Assembly (NCBI RefSeq): GCF_900292075.1
Contig: NZ_OLMV01000005.1
Coordinates: 1 to 64,000, forward strand
Source of the DNA: Microbacterium timonense
GTDB lineage: Bacteria; Actinomycetota; Actinomycetes; Actinomycetales; Microbacteriaceae
Direction: 5' to 3'
DNA: 64,000 nucleotides
The position numbers and the translations under genes were made by a program. The notes under the pieces are model-generated. The model was given only the letters and a program-made list of their open reading frames with translations. It did not search any database and was not told the origin of the DNA. Positions 46,088 through 53,899 of the stretch are shown in pieces. Within the stretch, counting starts at the first letter, position 1, and every line of letters begins with the position of its first letter.

Positions 46088-47821
46088 ATGCTCGCGTCAG
46101 CGCTGTTGCCGGGCCTGCTGGCCACGACGGGGGACGAACCGCTCTCGCTGACTCTCCCCCGCGACGCGGCGACGGTGGTGTGCGGCCCCGTGACGATGCG
46201 CTATTGGGGATTGCGGCCGCTCACCGATGACGCTTCCTCACCGACGCTCCTGATATCCCGTTCCGCCCGGAGCGCCGAGGGGCGGCTCTCTCCATCCGAG
46301 ATCGTTCGCAGACTGAGCCAGGATGCCGGATCCCTTGTCGATCTGCTTCCCCCTTTCGGCGCCGCCCAGGGGTCGTCGAGCGGAGTGCGCGCGGTCGCGG
46401 ATTCGATGGGCTTCCAGCACGTCTTCCACTCCGAGCCGTCGGAAGGATCCTTGGCGCTCGTCACGACTTCCGCGCTCGCCGGCGCACGCGCGCTCGGTGC
46501 GGACCTCGAACCCCTGTCGGTGGGGATCCAGTCGTTGCTGGGCTGGCAGCTGGCCGACCGCACACTCTTCCAGGGCGTCCGCAAGCTTCGTCCGGGAGCT
46601 TCGGTCGAGCTCGGCGCGGGGGGACTGACAATCTCCGGCGGCGACTCCGAGAGGCGGGATCCCATCGACGCCGCTGGCGCCGTCCGTCAGGCGGCAGCCC
46701 TGTTGCGCGTCTCCCTCGCCTCCGTCCTCGACGACTATCCCGATGCCGTCCTCCAGCTGACAGGCGGCATGGACTCGCGCCTGCTGCTCAGCGCCATTCC
46801 CCTCGAGCGGCGGCGCGGGCTGCGGGCGATGACGCTCGATGTGCCCGGCAAGGGTGACGTCGCCATCGCCCGGATGATCTCGGAGCGCTACGGGATCAAC
46901 CACGAAGTCCGCGGGCTCACCGACGTCTCGCGCATCGATCCCGCGGAAGCGTGGGATCTGTGTCGGGCTGAAGCCACGCGTCTGGACGCGATGGCGGATC
47001 CGGTTGCGCTGGCCGCGCAGCGGATCGCCGAGCGGGCTTTCGACCAGGGAGTGCGGATCTCGGGGCTCGGCGGCGAGGTCGCGCGCGGCTTCTACTACGT
47101 CGGGCGGGTGGGCGACCGCTCGTTCGACCGCAACGATTCCGCGCGGCTGGCGGCGTGGCGCATGTTCGTCAACGACGCCGTGGAGCCAGGCCTTCTGCGC
47201 AGCGAGTTCGCGATGTGGGCACGGGACGCCGCGTCATCGGAGGTGCACGCCGCGCTGGTCGCCGGCGGGGACGAGTGGTTCCGAGCGACCGACGAACTCT
47301 ACCTACGGCACCGGATGCAGCGTTGGGCCGGTGCCACCGACACCGCTGTGAGCAACGAGCGGATCGTCATCAATCCGATGCTCGACCACACCTTCCTGGA
47401 TCTCGCGCGTCGGGTGGCGCCGGAGGACAAGGCGAACTCGCGCTTCCTCGGCGCCCTCCAGATGGCGCTCGATCCCGAGCTCGGCGCGATGCCCCTTGAC
47501 GGCCGCCCGGCCCCGGCCGCCTACGCCCGACCGTCACGGTGGGCGCCGGCCAAGGATGCTCTCAGCACCGGCCGGCGTTTCGCCAGGAAGGCGATACAGC
47601 GTCTGCAGCGGGGGAATCGTCCGCCCGCGGGCGGCACCGTGCTGGCGGCGAAGGTCGTCGAACACTGGCGCGCGCACCCGCAGGAGCTGCGGGGCCTGGA
47701 GCGGCTGGACTTCATCGATGCCGACTGGGTCGCACGGATGCTGGACGCCACCCTCGAGCCGCGCCCGAGCAGCGTCGCGTTCCTGACCAACCTCATCGTC
47801 GCGACCGAGGACGCGGACTGA
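46088..47821 (+). CDS. asparagine-synthetase-like amide-forming enzyme lacking the glutaminase cysteine
   Basis: A 577-residue protein of the asparagine synthetase B/beta-lactam synthetase superfamily. The ATP pyrophosphatase domain (about 190-500) has LQLTGGMDSRLLLSAI near 220, a variant of the SGGxDS loop, plus the conserved Arg/Glu helix around 290-320. The N-terminal 160 residues have the layout of a class II amidotransferase domain (FGAAQGSSSGVRAV, LVTTSALAGARALG) but start MLASALLPG, with no cysteine at position 2, so glutamine hydrolysis is unlikely. It should adenylate a carboxylate and join it to an amine. As the last gene of the ligase/decarboxylase/carrier set, it probably joins their products. 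It is convergent with the next gene, 3 bases apart. Confidence 0.85.
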   Translation: MLASALLPGLLATTGDEPLSLTLPRDAATVVCGPVTMRYWGLRPLTDDASSPTLLISRSARSAEGRLSPSEIVRRLSQDAGSLVDLLPPFGAAQGSSSGVRAVADSMGFQHVFHSEPSEGSLALVTTSALAGARALGADLEPLSVGIQSLLGWQLADRTLFQGVRKLRPGASVELGAGGLTISGGDSERRDPIDAAGAVRQAAALLRVSLASVLDDYPDAVLQLTGGMDSRLLLSAIPLERRRGLRAMTLDVPGKGDVAIARMISERYGINHEVRGLTDVSRIDPAEAWDLCRAEATRLDAMADPVALAAQRIAERAFDQGVRISGLGGEVARGFYYVGRVGDRSFDRNDSARLAAWRMFVNDAVEPGLLRSEFAMWARDAASSEVHAALVAGGDEWFRATDELYLRHRMQRWAGATDTAVSNERIVINPMLDHTFLDLARRVAPEDKANSRFLGALQMALDPELGAMPLDGRPAPAAYARPSRWAPAKDALSTGRRFARKAIQRLQRGNRPPAGGTVLAAKVVEHWRAHPQELRGLERLDFIDADWVARMLDATLEPRPSSVAFLTNLIVATEDAD

Positions 47822-47824
47822 CGC

Positions 47825-49033
47825 TCAGGCGCTCGGCGCGCCCAGCTCCTCGTAGATCCGGTCCATCCGGTCCAGGCGCTCCGACCAGAGGTGCGTCGTC
47901 TCCACCCGCCGACGGCCCGCCTCGCCCATCCGTGCGCGAAGCGAAGGATCCTCCACGAGCGCGCGGACCGCCGCGGCGCAGTCCGCCGCGAGCTGCGTCG
48001 GCGTCTGCGCCTCGAGCAGGAACGCGCATGACTCGTCGACGTTGGCGCCGGGCCCACCGCGACGGCAGACCACGACCGGAAGCCCCCAAGACATCGCCTC
48101 GAGGCTGACGTTGCCTCCCGGTTCGCGGTAGCTCGGGAAGACGAACACGTCGGCCGCCCGGTAGTACTCGTCGACGACGTGCCGCGGGACCGAGCCGTGG
48201 AGGGTGATCCGGTCGCCCAACCCGAGCTCGGCGATGAGCTGTTCGCACGCCTCGCGGTCGTTGCCGTCGCCGAGCACGTCGAGCACGACGTCGAGGTCGC
48301 GCAGGGCATCCATCGCGCGGATGACATCGCGGAGACCCTTGGTGCGGACGATTCGTCCGACATGGAGCAGTCGTACCGGACCGGTCCGCCCGCTGCGCGA
48401 GACGGGCGGGTGGACCTCCTGCACGGCGGTCTCGCTCATGATCTCGAAGCGCTGGAGGTCCAGTTCCCCGAGAAAGTCCCGGACATAGTCGGCGACCCCC
48501 ACCACGCAGTCCGCGCGCTCATAGGTGGCGCGAAGAAGCGGGTCGTGCTTGATGCGCCAGCCGTCGAGCGCTCGCAGCCTCTGGTACCAGGGCGTCGCTC
48601 CCTCCTCCGGGACGAATGCGGGCGGTGAGTCGAGGCTGCCACCCACTGGGCCGATGACGAACGGAATACCCAGTCCGACAGCGGGCGAGGGATACCTCAT
48701 CCCGACGGGGACCACTTGGTGGGCCACGTCAAAGCGCTCGCCCGCGGAGAGGTGCGCTCGGATCCATCGTCGTGCGCGCCGGTAGAAGGGGAGGTACCCT
48801 GGCTGCATCAGGCTGTTCAGCCGCTCGAGCCTTCCCACCCCGGGTGGTTCCTGCCACTCGATCACACGCGCGGTCGGCAGCTGCTGCGTCATCGGCGTGT
48901 GCCCGCGCTTGTACGTCGTGAGCAGCGTCAGCTCATGACGCTCCGCGAGCCGCGCGGCCCATTGGGCTGCGACCCACGCCTCGCCGACATCCTCCCCGTC
49001 GCATGCCGGGGCGACCATGAGGACTTTCTTCAT
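47825..49033 (-). CDS. glycosyltransferase family 4
   Basis: A 402-residue GT-B transferase. VLMVAPACDGEDVGEAWVAAQ at the start, PFVIGPVGGSLDSPPAF near 130, LLHVGRIVRTKGLRDVIRAM near 225, and FPSYREPGGNVSLEAMSWGL near 315, where the EPGGNVSLE stretch matches the EX7E nucleotide-sugar motif. The ATG at 49033 gives the family-like start; the longer upstream reading belongs to antisense sequence. It is the last gene of a minus-strand block with a family-2 transferase, polymerase and chain-length protein upstream. Donor sugar unknown. Confidence 0.9.
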   Translation of the reverse strand: MKKVLMVAPACDGEDVGEAWVAAQWAARLAERHELTLLTTYKRGHTPMTQQLPTARVIEWQEPPGVGRLERLNSLMQPGYLPFYRRARRWIRAHLSAGERFDVAHQVVPVGMRYPSPAVGLGIPFVIGPVGGSLDSPPAFVPEEGATPWYQRLRALDGWRIKHDPLLRATYERADCVVGVADYVRDFLGELDLQRFEIMSETAVQEVHPPVSRSGRTGPVRLLHVGRIVRTKGLRDVIRAMDALRDLDVVLDVLGDGNDREACEQLIAELGLGDRITLHGSVPRHVVDEYYRAADVFVFPSYREPGGNVSLEAMSWGLPVVVCRRGGPGANVDESCAFLLEAQTPTQLAADCAAAVRALVEDPSLRARMGEAGRRRVETTHLWSERLDRMDRIYEELGAPSA

Positions 49034-49052
49034 GGGATCGAGGTCTCCTCGG

Positions 49053-49952
49053 TCAGCGGGGCAGGATGCTGTCGTTGGCGTTGAGCGCCGGGGGACGGAG
49101 GGACGGGCGCACCAGGGCGCGCACCGTCGGCCAAGACTTGTCGTGGCCGAGCACCGCACGACGAATCTCGCTGAGCACCGTCATGCCGTAGTACGCGTAG
49201 GCGGGAAGGGTCCCCCTCCTGCGGCGGTACAGGCGGATGCGGTTGAGCTGCTTCATGGTGTGCGTGGTTGCGCTCTCGCCGGAGCCTCCGCCGACGTGCA
49301 TCGCTCCGGCAGCGGGGGTGTAGACGGTCGCCCATCCGGCATCCTTCGCACGCAGGCTGAAGTCGGTCTCCTCGGAGTAGAGGAAGTAGCTCTCGTCCAT
49401 TCCGTGGAGACGCTCGTAGCACTCGTTGTCGATCAGAAGGATGGCCCCGACGGCCCACTCCACTTCGTGCTCGGATTCGTACGCCGACGGCTCTTCAATG
49501 CGCTCCGTGAAGATCGGCCACCCGGTGAAGCTCAGTCCGCCGACACGGCCCATGGTGGGACCTCTGCGCAGCGTCGGAGACAGGCTGCCGTCGGCCTCCC
49601 GCACCCGCGGTGCGACGATGCCCACGCCCGGCTTGCGGAGCACCTCTCGCATGGCGGGCACCGCGCCCGGGTCGAGCGTGGCATCCGGATTGAGGATGAG
49701 GATGGCGTCGGCGGGCTCCGAGGCGCGCACTGCGCGGTTCATGCCGGCGGCGTACCCGTCGTTGGTGGAGCGGACAGTCAGGCAGTCCGTGCGCTGGTCG
49801 AGGATCTCCAGGGTGGAGTCGGAGGATCCGTTGTCGACGACCACGACCGAGTAGGTCAGGCCGCCCATGGCGGCGGGGATGCTGTCGAGGAGTTCGACGA
49901 TGTGGTCAGCGCTGTTGTAGGTGACGACCACCGCTGCGACGTCTACGGACAC
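49053..49952 (-). CDS. glycosyltransferase family 2 (WbbL/rhamnosyltransferase-like)
   Basis: A 299-residue GT-A transferase. DVAAVVVTYNSADHIVELLDS, VVVDNGSSDSTLEI, NDGYAAGMNRAVR and ILNPDATLDPGAV (the DxD equivalent) are the signature order of WbbL-like rhamnosyltransferases. YFLYSEETDFSLRAKDAGW gives the catalytic base region. GTG start; only four bases separate it from the polymerase stop, and no clear ribosome site is seen, so coupling is likely. The C-terminal 60 residues are basic. Confidence 0.9.
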   Translation of the reverse strand: MSVDVAAVVVTYNSADHIVELLDSIPAAMGGLTYSVVVVDNGSSDSTLEILDQRTDCLTVRSTNDGYAAGMNRAVRASEPADAILILNPDATLDPGAVPAMREVLRKPGVGIVAPRVREADGSLSPTLRRGPTMGRVGGLSFTGWPIFTERIEEPSAYESEHEVEWAVGAILLIDNECYERLHGMDESYFLYSEETDFSLRAKDAGWATVYTPAAGAMHVGGGSGESATTHTMKQLNRIRLYRRRRGTLPAYAYYGMTVLSEIRRAVLGHDKSWPTVRALVRPSLRPPALNANDSILPR

Positions 49953-49956
49953 GGTG

Positions 49957-51264
49957 TCATCTTAGGAGAGCGGCCAGCCCCGCCTTGGCATCTTCGACCC
50001 GCCTCAGCGCTCCCGCGAGTCCCAGCGTCAAGAAGAGGGTGCCCATCGTCATCGGGAAGGCGAAGGCGTCGAACATGAACAGGCAACTGAAGCCCGCGCA
50101 GATCGCCGCGATGAGGGCCAGCGCCAGGTCGCGCGAGGATTCGTCGCGGAGCCGTCGGCGCAAGCGCATGGTCGTGACGACGGCGGTGACACCGAGGGCG
50201 AGGAAGGCGACCGTGCCCACGATGCCGACGGTGACCAGCAGAAGCAGGTACTGATTGTCGAAGATGCGGTACTTCGGGAGGAACGTGCCGAGTCCCCGGC
50301 CGAACCAGGGGTTGCGGCCGATGAACTCGAGCGCGAGGGCGAAACTGTCGGTGCGCGAGGTGATGCTCGGGTCCTCCCCGGCGCCGGTGAACAAGCCGAC
50401 GATCGAGTTCACGAAGTTCGGGGCCAGGATGCTCATTCCGAGCAGGCCTATCGCCCCCACCCCGATCACTCGGATCCTTCGCTGCCGCGTCCATCCGAAC
50501 AAACAGATCACGAGGGCGATCAGCGCCCCGAGATACGCCGAGCGGGAGGACGTCAGTGGCAGGATCAGCGCGAGAGCCGCCGCCGGCGCCCACCGCAAGA
50601 GTGCGGGGCGATGCGTGTGCTGGAAGGCGACGTGGAGCGCGACGGGAAGCAGCATCGCCAGGATGACGCCGTACTCGATGGGATGAATCGCCGTCCCAGC
50701 GGGACGCGGGTATCCGCCGCGAAGGCTGAGCCCGTAACCGGGGGAGCTGGTCAAGCCGGGAATCGACAGCTGATCGACCCACAGCTGCCGCGTCACCACT
50801 TGGAACAGGCCGAGAACGGCGATGAGGCCGCCGCACACCGCGAACCGCCAGACGAGGGTGTCCAGCCGGCTCCGGTCGCTGATGCCGTCATGCGTCAGGA
50901 GCAGCGTCCCCGCCCATGAGGCGAGCGCCAGCAGCGCGACATCGCCCGGGCTCGTCTCGTCGGGGATGAGGGGGTTGGACATCGCGAGGGCGTAGCTGAT
51001 TCCGACGCAGAACAGGAAGACACCCAACGCGATCCGGATCGGCTGTGCTTCGCCCGCGGCGCGGCGAGCGGCACCCAGGAAGGAGAGCAGCCACAGCAGC
51101 AGGCTCCCGAGCCCGAACAGCATGGACGGCGCGCCGGCGCTTCCCAGTGGACCGAGGATGAGGCGCGACGGGATGAAGAGCAGCAGCCCGAGGTAGACCG
51201 TCAGCCAGACGACGGCGTCGATCCAACGCGTGCGCGCCGGGACGTCGAGGGCGGTGATGGTCAA
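49957..51264 (-). CDS. O-antigen ligase/polymerase-like membrane protein (Wzy-type)
   Basis: A 435-residue membrane protein with about 11 hydrophobic helices. The large outer loop (about 165-200) contains GYPRPAGTAIHPIEYG with the conserved Arg and His, and NPWFGRGLGTF near 305 is the WaaL/Wzy family motif. It would polymerise flipped repeat units or ligate the chain on the outer face. The start overlaps the stop of the chain-length protein by four bases, an arrangement in which repeat polymerisation and length control are made together. Confidence 0.9.
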   Translation of the reverse strand: MTITALDVPARTRWIDAVVWLTVYLGLLLFIPSRLILGPLGSAGAPSMLFGLGSLLLWLLSFLGAARRAAGEAQPIRIALGVFLFCVGISYALAMSNPLIPDETSPGDVALLALASWAGTLLLTHDGISDRSRLDTLVWRFAVCGGLIAVLGLFQVVTRQLWVDQLSIPGLTSSPGYGLSLRGGYPRPAGTAIHPIEYGVILAMLLPVALHVAFQHTHRPALLRWAPAAALALILPLTSSRSAYLGALIALVICLFGWTRQRRIRVIGVGAIGLLGMSILAPNFVNSIVGLFTGAGEDPSITSRTDSFALALEFIGRNPWFGRGLGTFLPKYRIFDNQYLLLLVTVGIVGTVAFLALGVTAVVTTMRLRRRLRDESSRDLALALIAAICAGFSCLFMFDAFAFPMTMGTLFLTLGLAGALRRVEDAKAGLAALLR

Positions 51265-52241
51265 CGATGACGTCCGGCGCGCGCACCAACACGAGGGGAA
51301 TCCGCATCCGGCGACTCTGCATCGGGGTCGCTGGCGCGATGGCGGGCGGACCGCGAGATCCCGGGGGTCGCCGTGGCTGCGTCGTCGGTCTCGTCGTCTT
51401 CGGCAACGGCGTTGCTGGACGAGGTGCCGTCTCCGTCGGGGGTTTCCTGCCCGTCTGATACGGTCACGAACTCCTCGTCGGCCAGGTCCGCGAGGAGCGG
51501 ATCGTCGGCGAGGGCCGTCTCCTCAGCCGGTGCGGTCTCCTCCGGGACTAGCGGGGCGGCCGACTTGGGCGTTCCGTCGTGGTCCGTTCCGACTCCGGCG
51601 AAGGAATCCTCGGCGGTGAACGACGCAGCGCGCGCTTTCCGACGCGTCCTGCGGCGCATGAGCATTCCATCCAGGGTGAAGGTCGCGATGCCGGTCACGA
51701 CGATGCCCAAGGCGAGCGCGGCGATTGTGATGCGAATCGTCCCGGAGTTGTCGGTCTCAGGCTCGTCATCGACCACGAGCGGCATCGAGGTGATGATCGA
51801 GTCGGCCGGGGCGCCGAGCTCCCCCTGCAGTCGGGCGAGCTCCTCCGGGACGCGCTGGGTGAGGAAGTCGAGCGTGGCGATGGCACCGTCGGCGGTGTCG
51901 TCGGTGACGTCGATGGCGATGACCGGGCCACGCGTCGATGCGTCGAGCTGCACGGCGAAGTCCGCGCTCGCGGACACGTCGGCCACCTCGGCCTGGGCGG
52001 CCGCGCTTGCGAAGTAGGCGACCACGATGCTCGCGGGCTGCTCGAGGCCGCTGAGGGCGAGGAACGGGTTCCCTCCCGCGGGTACGGCGTTGGCGCCCGG
52101 CAGCAGCAGGACGAGGCCCCGGGCTTGGTACTCCGGGGGTGTCGACTGGTACGCCGTCCACGTGAGTCCGGCGGTCAGAAGAAGCCCAGCCAGGACGATG
52201 TACCATCGTCGTGCCATCGCCCGCAACGCGTCCAGTATCAC
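51261..52241 (-). CDS. Wzz-like chain-length protein with long acidic cytoplasmic tail
   Basis: A 326-residue protein with a first helix at about 14-32 (YIVLAGLLLTAGLTW), an extracytoplasmic domain containing the proline pair of polysaccharide co-polymerases in STPPEYQARG, and a second helix near 168-190 (ITIAALALGIVVTGIATF). The C-terminal 125 residues are acidic and low-complexity, with no Walker motif, so no tyrosine kinase is attached. GTG start after GGGGGGAGAG. It diverges from a second similar protein. The tail may recruit cytoplasmic partners; this is inferred. Confidence 0.8.
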   Translation of the reverse strand: MILDALRAMARRWYIVLAGLLLTAGLTWTAYQSTPPEYQARGLVLLLPGANAVPAGGNPFLALSGLEQPASIVVAYFASAAAQAEVADVSASADFAVQLDASTRGPVIAIDVTDDTADGAIATLDFLTQRVPEELARLQGELGAPADSIITSMPLVVDDEPETDNSGTIRITIAALALGIVVTGIATFTLDGMLMRRRTRRKARAASFTAEDSFAGVGTDHDGTPKSAAPLVPEETAPAEETALADDPLLADLADEEFVTVSDGQETPDGDGTSSSNAVAEDDETDDAATATPGISRSARHRASDPDAESPDADSPRVGARAGRHR

Positions 52242-52310
52242 TGCTGACTCTCCCCCCAGCGGGATGGCGGATCGCCACTCCTGCCAGGCTATTCTAGGTA
52301 CGGGGAACTT
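52242..52310. promoter_or_regulatory. divergent control region between two chain-length-protein genes
   Basis: Only 69 bases separate the two starts. TATTCT at 52290-52295 and TAGGTA at 52295-52300 are the AT-rich candidates for a plus-strand -10, the first giving a leader of about ten bases. GGGGAA precedes the plus-strand ATG, and GGGGGGAGAG precedes the minus-strand GTG. No convincing -35 elements are seen. Confidence 0.4.
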
Positions 52311-52991
52311 ATGACTTTCTGGGAGCTGCTGGCTGCCCTCATCCGACGGTGGCCGATACTGCTCGTCGGCGCCTTGTGCACGGCGGCCGCGGGGTATGCG
52401 GTGATCCGCGAGGACGGCGTGTACTTCACCCGCACCGAGATCGTCTTTCTTGCTCCGACCAGCTCGATGTATCCCAACGCGCTGCGCACGCAGTCAGAGG
52501 ACATTATCGACCTCGCGGGTGTGGTGGCAAAGCGCCTGATCGGCCCCGGAGAGGTGACGAAGTACGCCGCACCCGACGTGATGCTCGCGGGTCTCGGCGT
52601 TCGGGACGGCTGGTCGCTAGGTCTGCCCGACACCGGCGGGCAGTGGGCGAGCAACTTCGCCAGCCAGGAGTTGGTGCTCGACATCGTCGCTCCCACACGG
52701 GAGCGCGTCGAGGAGAGACAGGAGGATCTGGTCGCCCAGATCATGTCGGAGCTGCACGAGCTCCAGAGTGAGCGCGGCGTGGATCCTGTCAACGAGATCA
52801 CCGCGATGGTCGCCCCCCAGACGACGATCATCCATCACATCGGCGGCAGCAGACCCCGGGCTCTGGGCATGACTGCGGTCCTCGGAGCGGGCGCCACGAT
52901 CGCCGTTGTGATCCTGCTGGAGCATCGGAGCAGGCGATCGCTGTGGAAAGCCTCGCCGCGCCGCCCGTCGCCCCTCGGCGGGGTGGCGTGA
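52311..52991 (+). CDS. second Wzz-like/chain-length membrane protein
   Basis: A 226-residue protein with two helices, near 13-30 (WPILLVGALCTAAAGYAVI) and near 182-202 (ALGMTAVLGAGATIAVVILL), bracketing an outer domain of about 150 residues. That topology and size match the extracytoplasmic module of polysaccharide co-polymerases, though the proline-rich motif before helix 2 is not obvious. A helical segment RERVEERQEDLVAQIMSEL could form the coiled coil. It is divergent from the larger homologue. Its stop overlaps the GTG of the next gene. Confidence 0.72.
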   Translation: MTFWELLAALIRRWPILLVGALCTAAAGYAVIREDGVYFTRTEIVFLAPTSSMYPNALRTQSEDIIDLAGVVAKRLIGPGEVTKYAAPDVMLAGLGVRDGWSLGLPDTGGQWASNFASQELVLDIVAPTRERVEERQEDLVAQIMSELHELQSERGVDPVNEITAMVAPQTTIIHHIGGSRPRALGMTAVLGAGATIAVVILLEHRSRRSLWKASPRRPSPLGGVA

Positions 52992-53851
52992 ACGGGCCCG
53001 CACCGCGGCCGGTCCTGGCGCCGATCCTGGATGGGGACGCTCTGGAGGTGGCGCAGTTCCTCCACCGCGAGCTCAACACGCGCATTGCGCCGGAACGCTG
53101 GATGGCGATCCTCCGGCCGCGATGGGCGTCCGGCCCGAATCACGGGTTCCTCCTCCGCGCAGATGGAGAGATCGTCGGCGTCTACGCCGCCGTGTACTCG
53201 ACCCGCGAGCGGGAGGACCGCCGGTGGGAGGTGTGCAACCTCGCCGCGTTCTGTGTCGTCGAGACGCACCGAGCGCACTCATTGAGACTCGTGCGGGCGC
53301 TGCTGGCCCAGAAGGAGTTCGTCTTCACCGACCTCTCGCCGAGCGGGAATGTCCCCGCGATGAACGACCGGCTCGGCTTCATCCGCCTGGAGGGCGCCAC
53401 TCGGCTGGCGCTCAACCTGCCCTCGTGGCGTCGAGGGGCCGACCTGGTGGAGAGCCTGGACGAGATCGCCGGCATCCTGCGCGGAGCTGATGCCGCGATC
53501 TTCGCCGATCATCGCGACGCGCCGGCTGCCCGGCACCTCGTCGTGAGGGACCACGACCGGTACGCCTACCTCGTCTATCGTCGCGACCGGCGTAAACGCC
53601 TGCCCCTGTTCGCCACGCCGCTGCACGTCGGCGGCGACCCCGGTCTGCTCGCCGACAACTGGGCCAGCGTGGCGTCGCGGCTCCTGCGCCACGGCCACGT
53701 CGTCACGCTCGCCGAGGAGCGTGTGCTCGGGTTCGCGCCTGGAGGCGTCGGGACGGTGCTGCGCTCACCCCGCCCGCGGATGTTCAAGGGTGCTGTCGAC
53801 CAGCGCGAGATCGACTATCTATACAGCGAGCTCACACAACTGGAGTGGTGA
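52988..53851 (+). CDS. GNAT-like acyltransferase of unknown substrate
   Basis: A 287-residue cytoplasmic protein. Residues 20-150 have the GNAT layout: RWASGPNHGFLLRADGEIVG for the beta strands, then CVVETHRAHSLRLVRALL in the place of the acetyl-CoA loop helix, although the Q/RxxGxG/A signature is degenerate. SPSGNVPAMNDRLGFIRLEG matches the late GNAT strand ('N...LGF'). The second half is another alpha/beta region with no recognised motif, so this may be a two-lobe protein. The GTG at 52988 overlaps the previous stop; an alternative GTG at 52943 is possible. It could acylate a sugar or lipid intermediate of the locus. Confidence 0.65.
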   Translation: MNGPAPRPVLAPILDGDALEVAQFLHRELNTRIAPERWMAILRPRWASGPNHGFLLRADGEIVGVYAAVYSTREREDRRWEVCNLAAFCVVETHRAHSLRLVRALLAQKEFVFTDLSPSGNVPAMNDRLGFIRLEGATRLALNLPSWRRGADLVESLDEIAGILRGADAAIFADHRDAPAARHLVVRDHDRYAYLVYRRDRRKRLPLFATPLHVGGDPGLLADNWASVASRLLRHGHVVTLAEERVLGFAPGGVGTVLRSPRPRMFKGAVDQREIDYLYSELTQLEW

Positions 53852-53878
53852 CCCGATCGGATCGGGTCACCACTCCAG
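53840..53878. terminator. perfect 19-bp palindromic bidirectional terminator
   Basis: CTGGAGTGGTGACCCGATC at 53840-53858 is exactly complementary to 53860-53878, with one central base. It starts inside the last codons of the acyltransferase (TGA at 53849-53851) and lies between that gene and the convergent beta-helix protein gene. There is no T-run on either side. Confidence 0.8.
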
Positions 53879-53899
53879 CATGCTCGGCGTCGGTCGTGG

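Noticed and set aside
46088..47821. Ordinary glutamine-dependent asparagine synthetase AsnB
   Set aside because: Missing the N-terminal catalytic Cys and located in a polysaccharide operon with a carrier protein and a ligase rather than in amino-acid metabolism.
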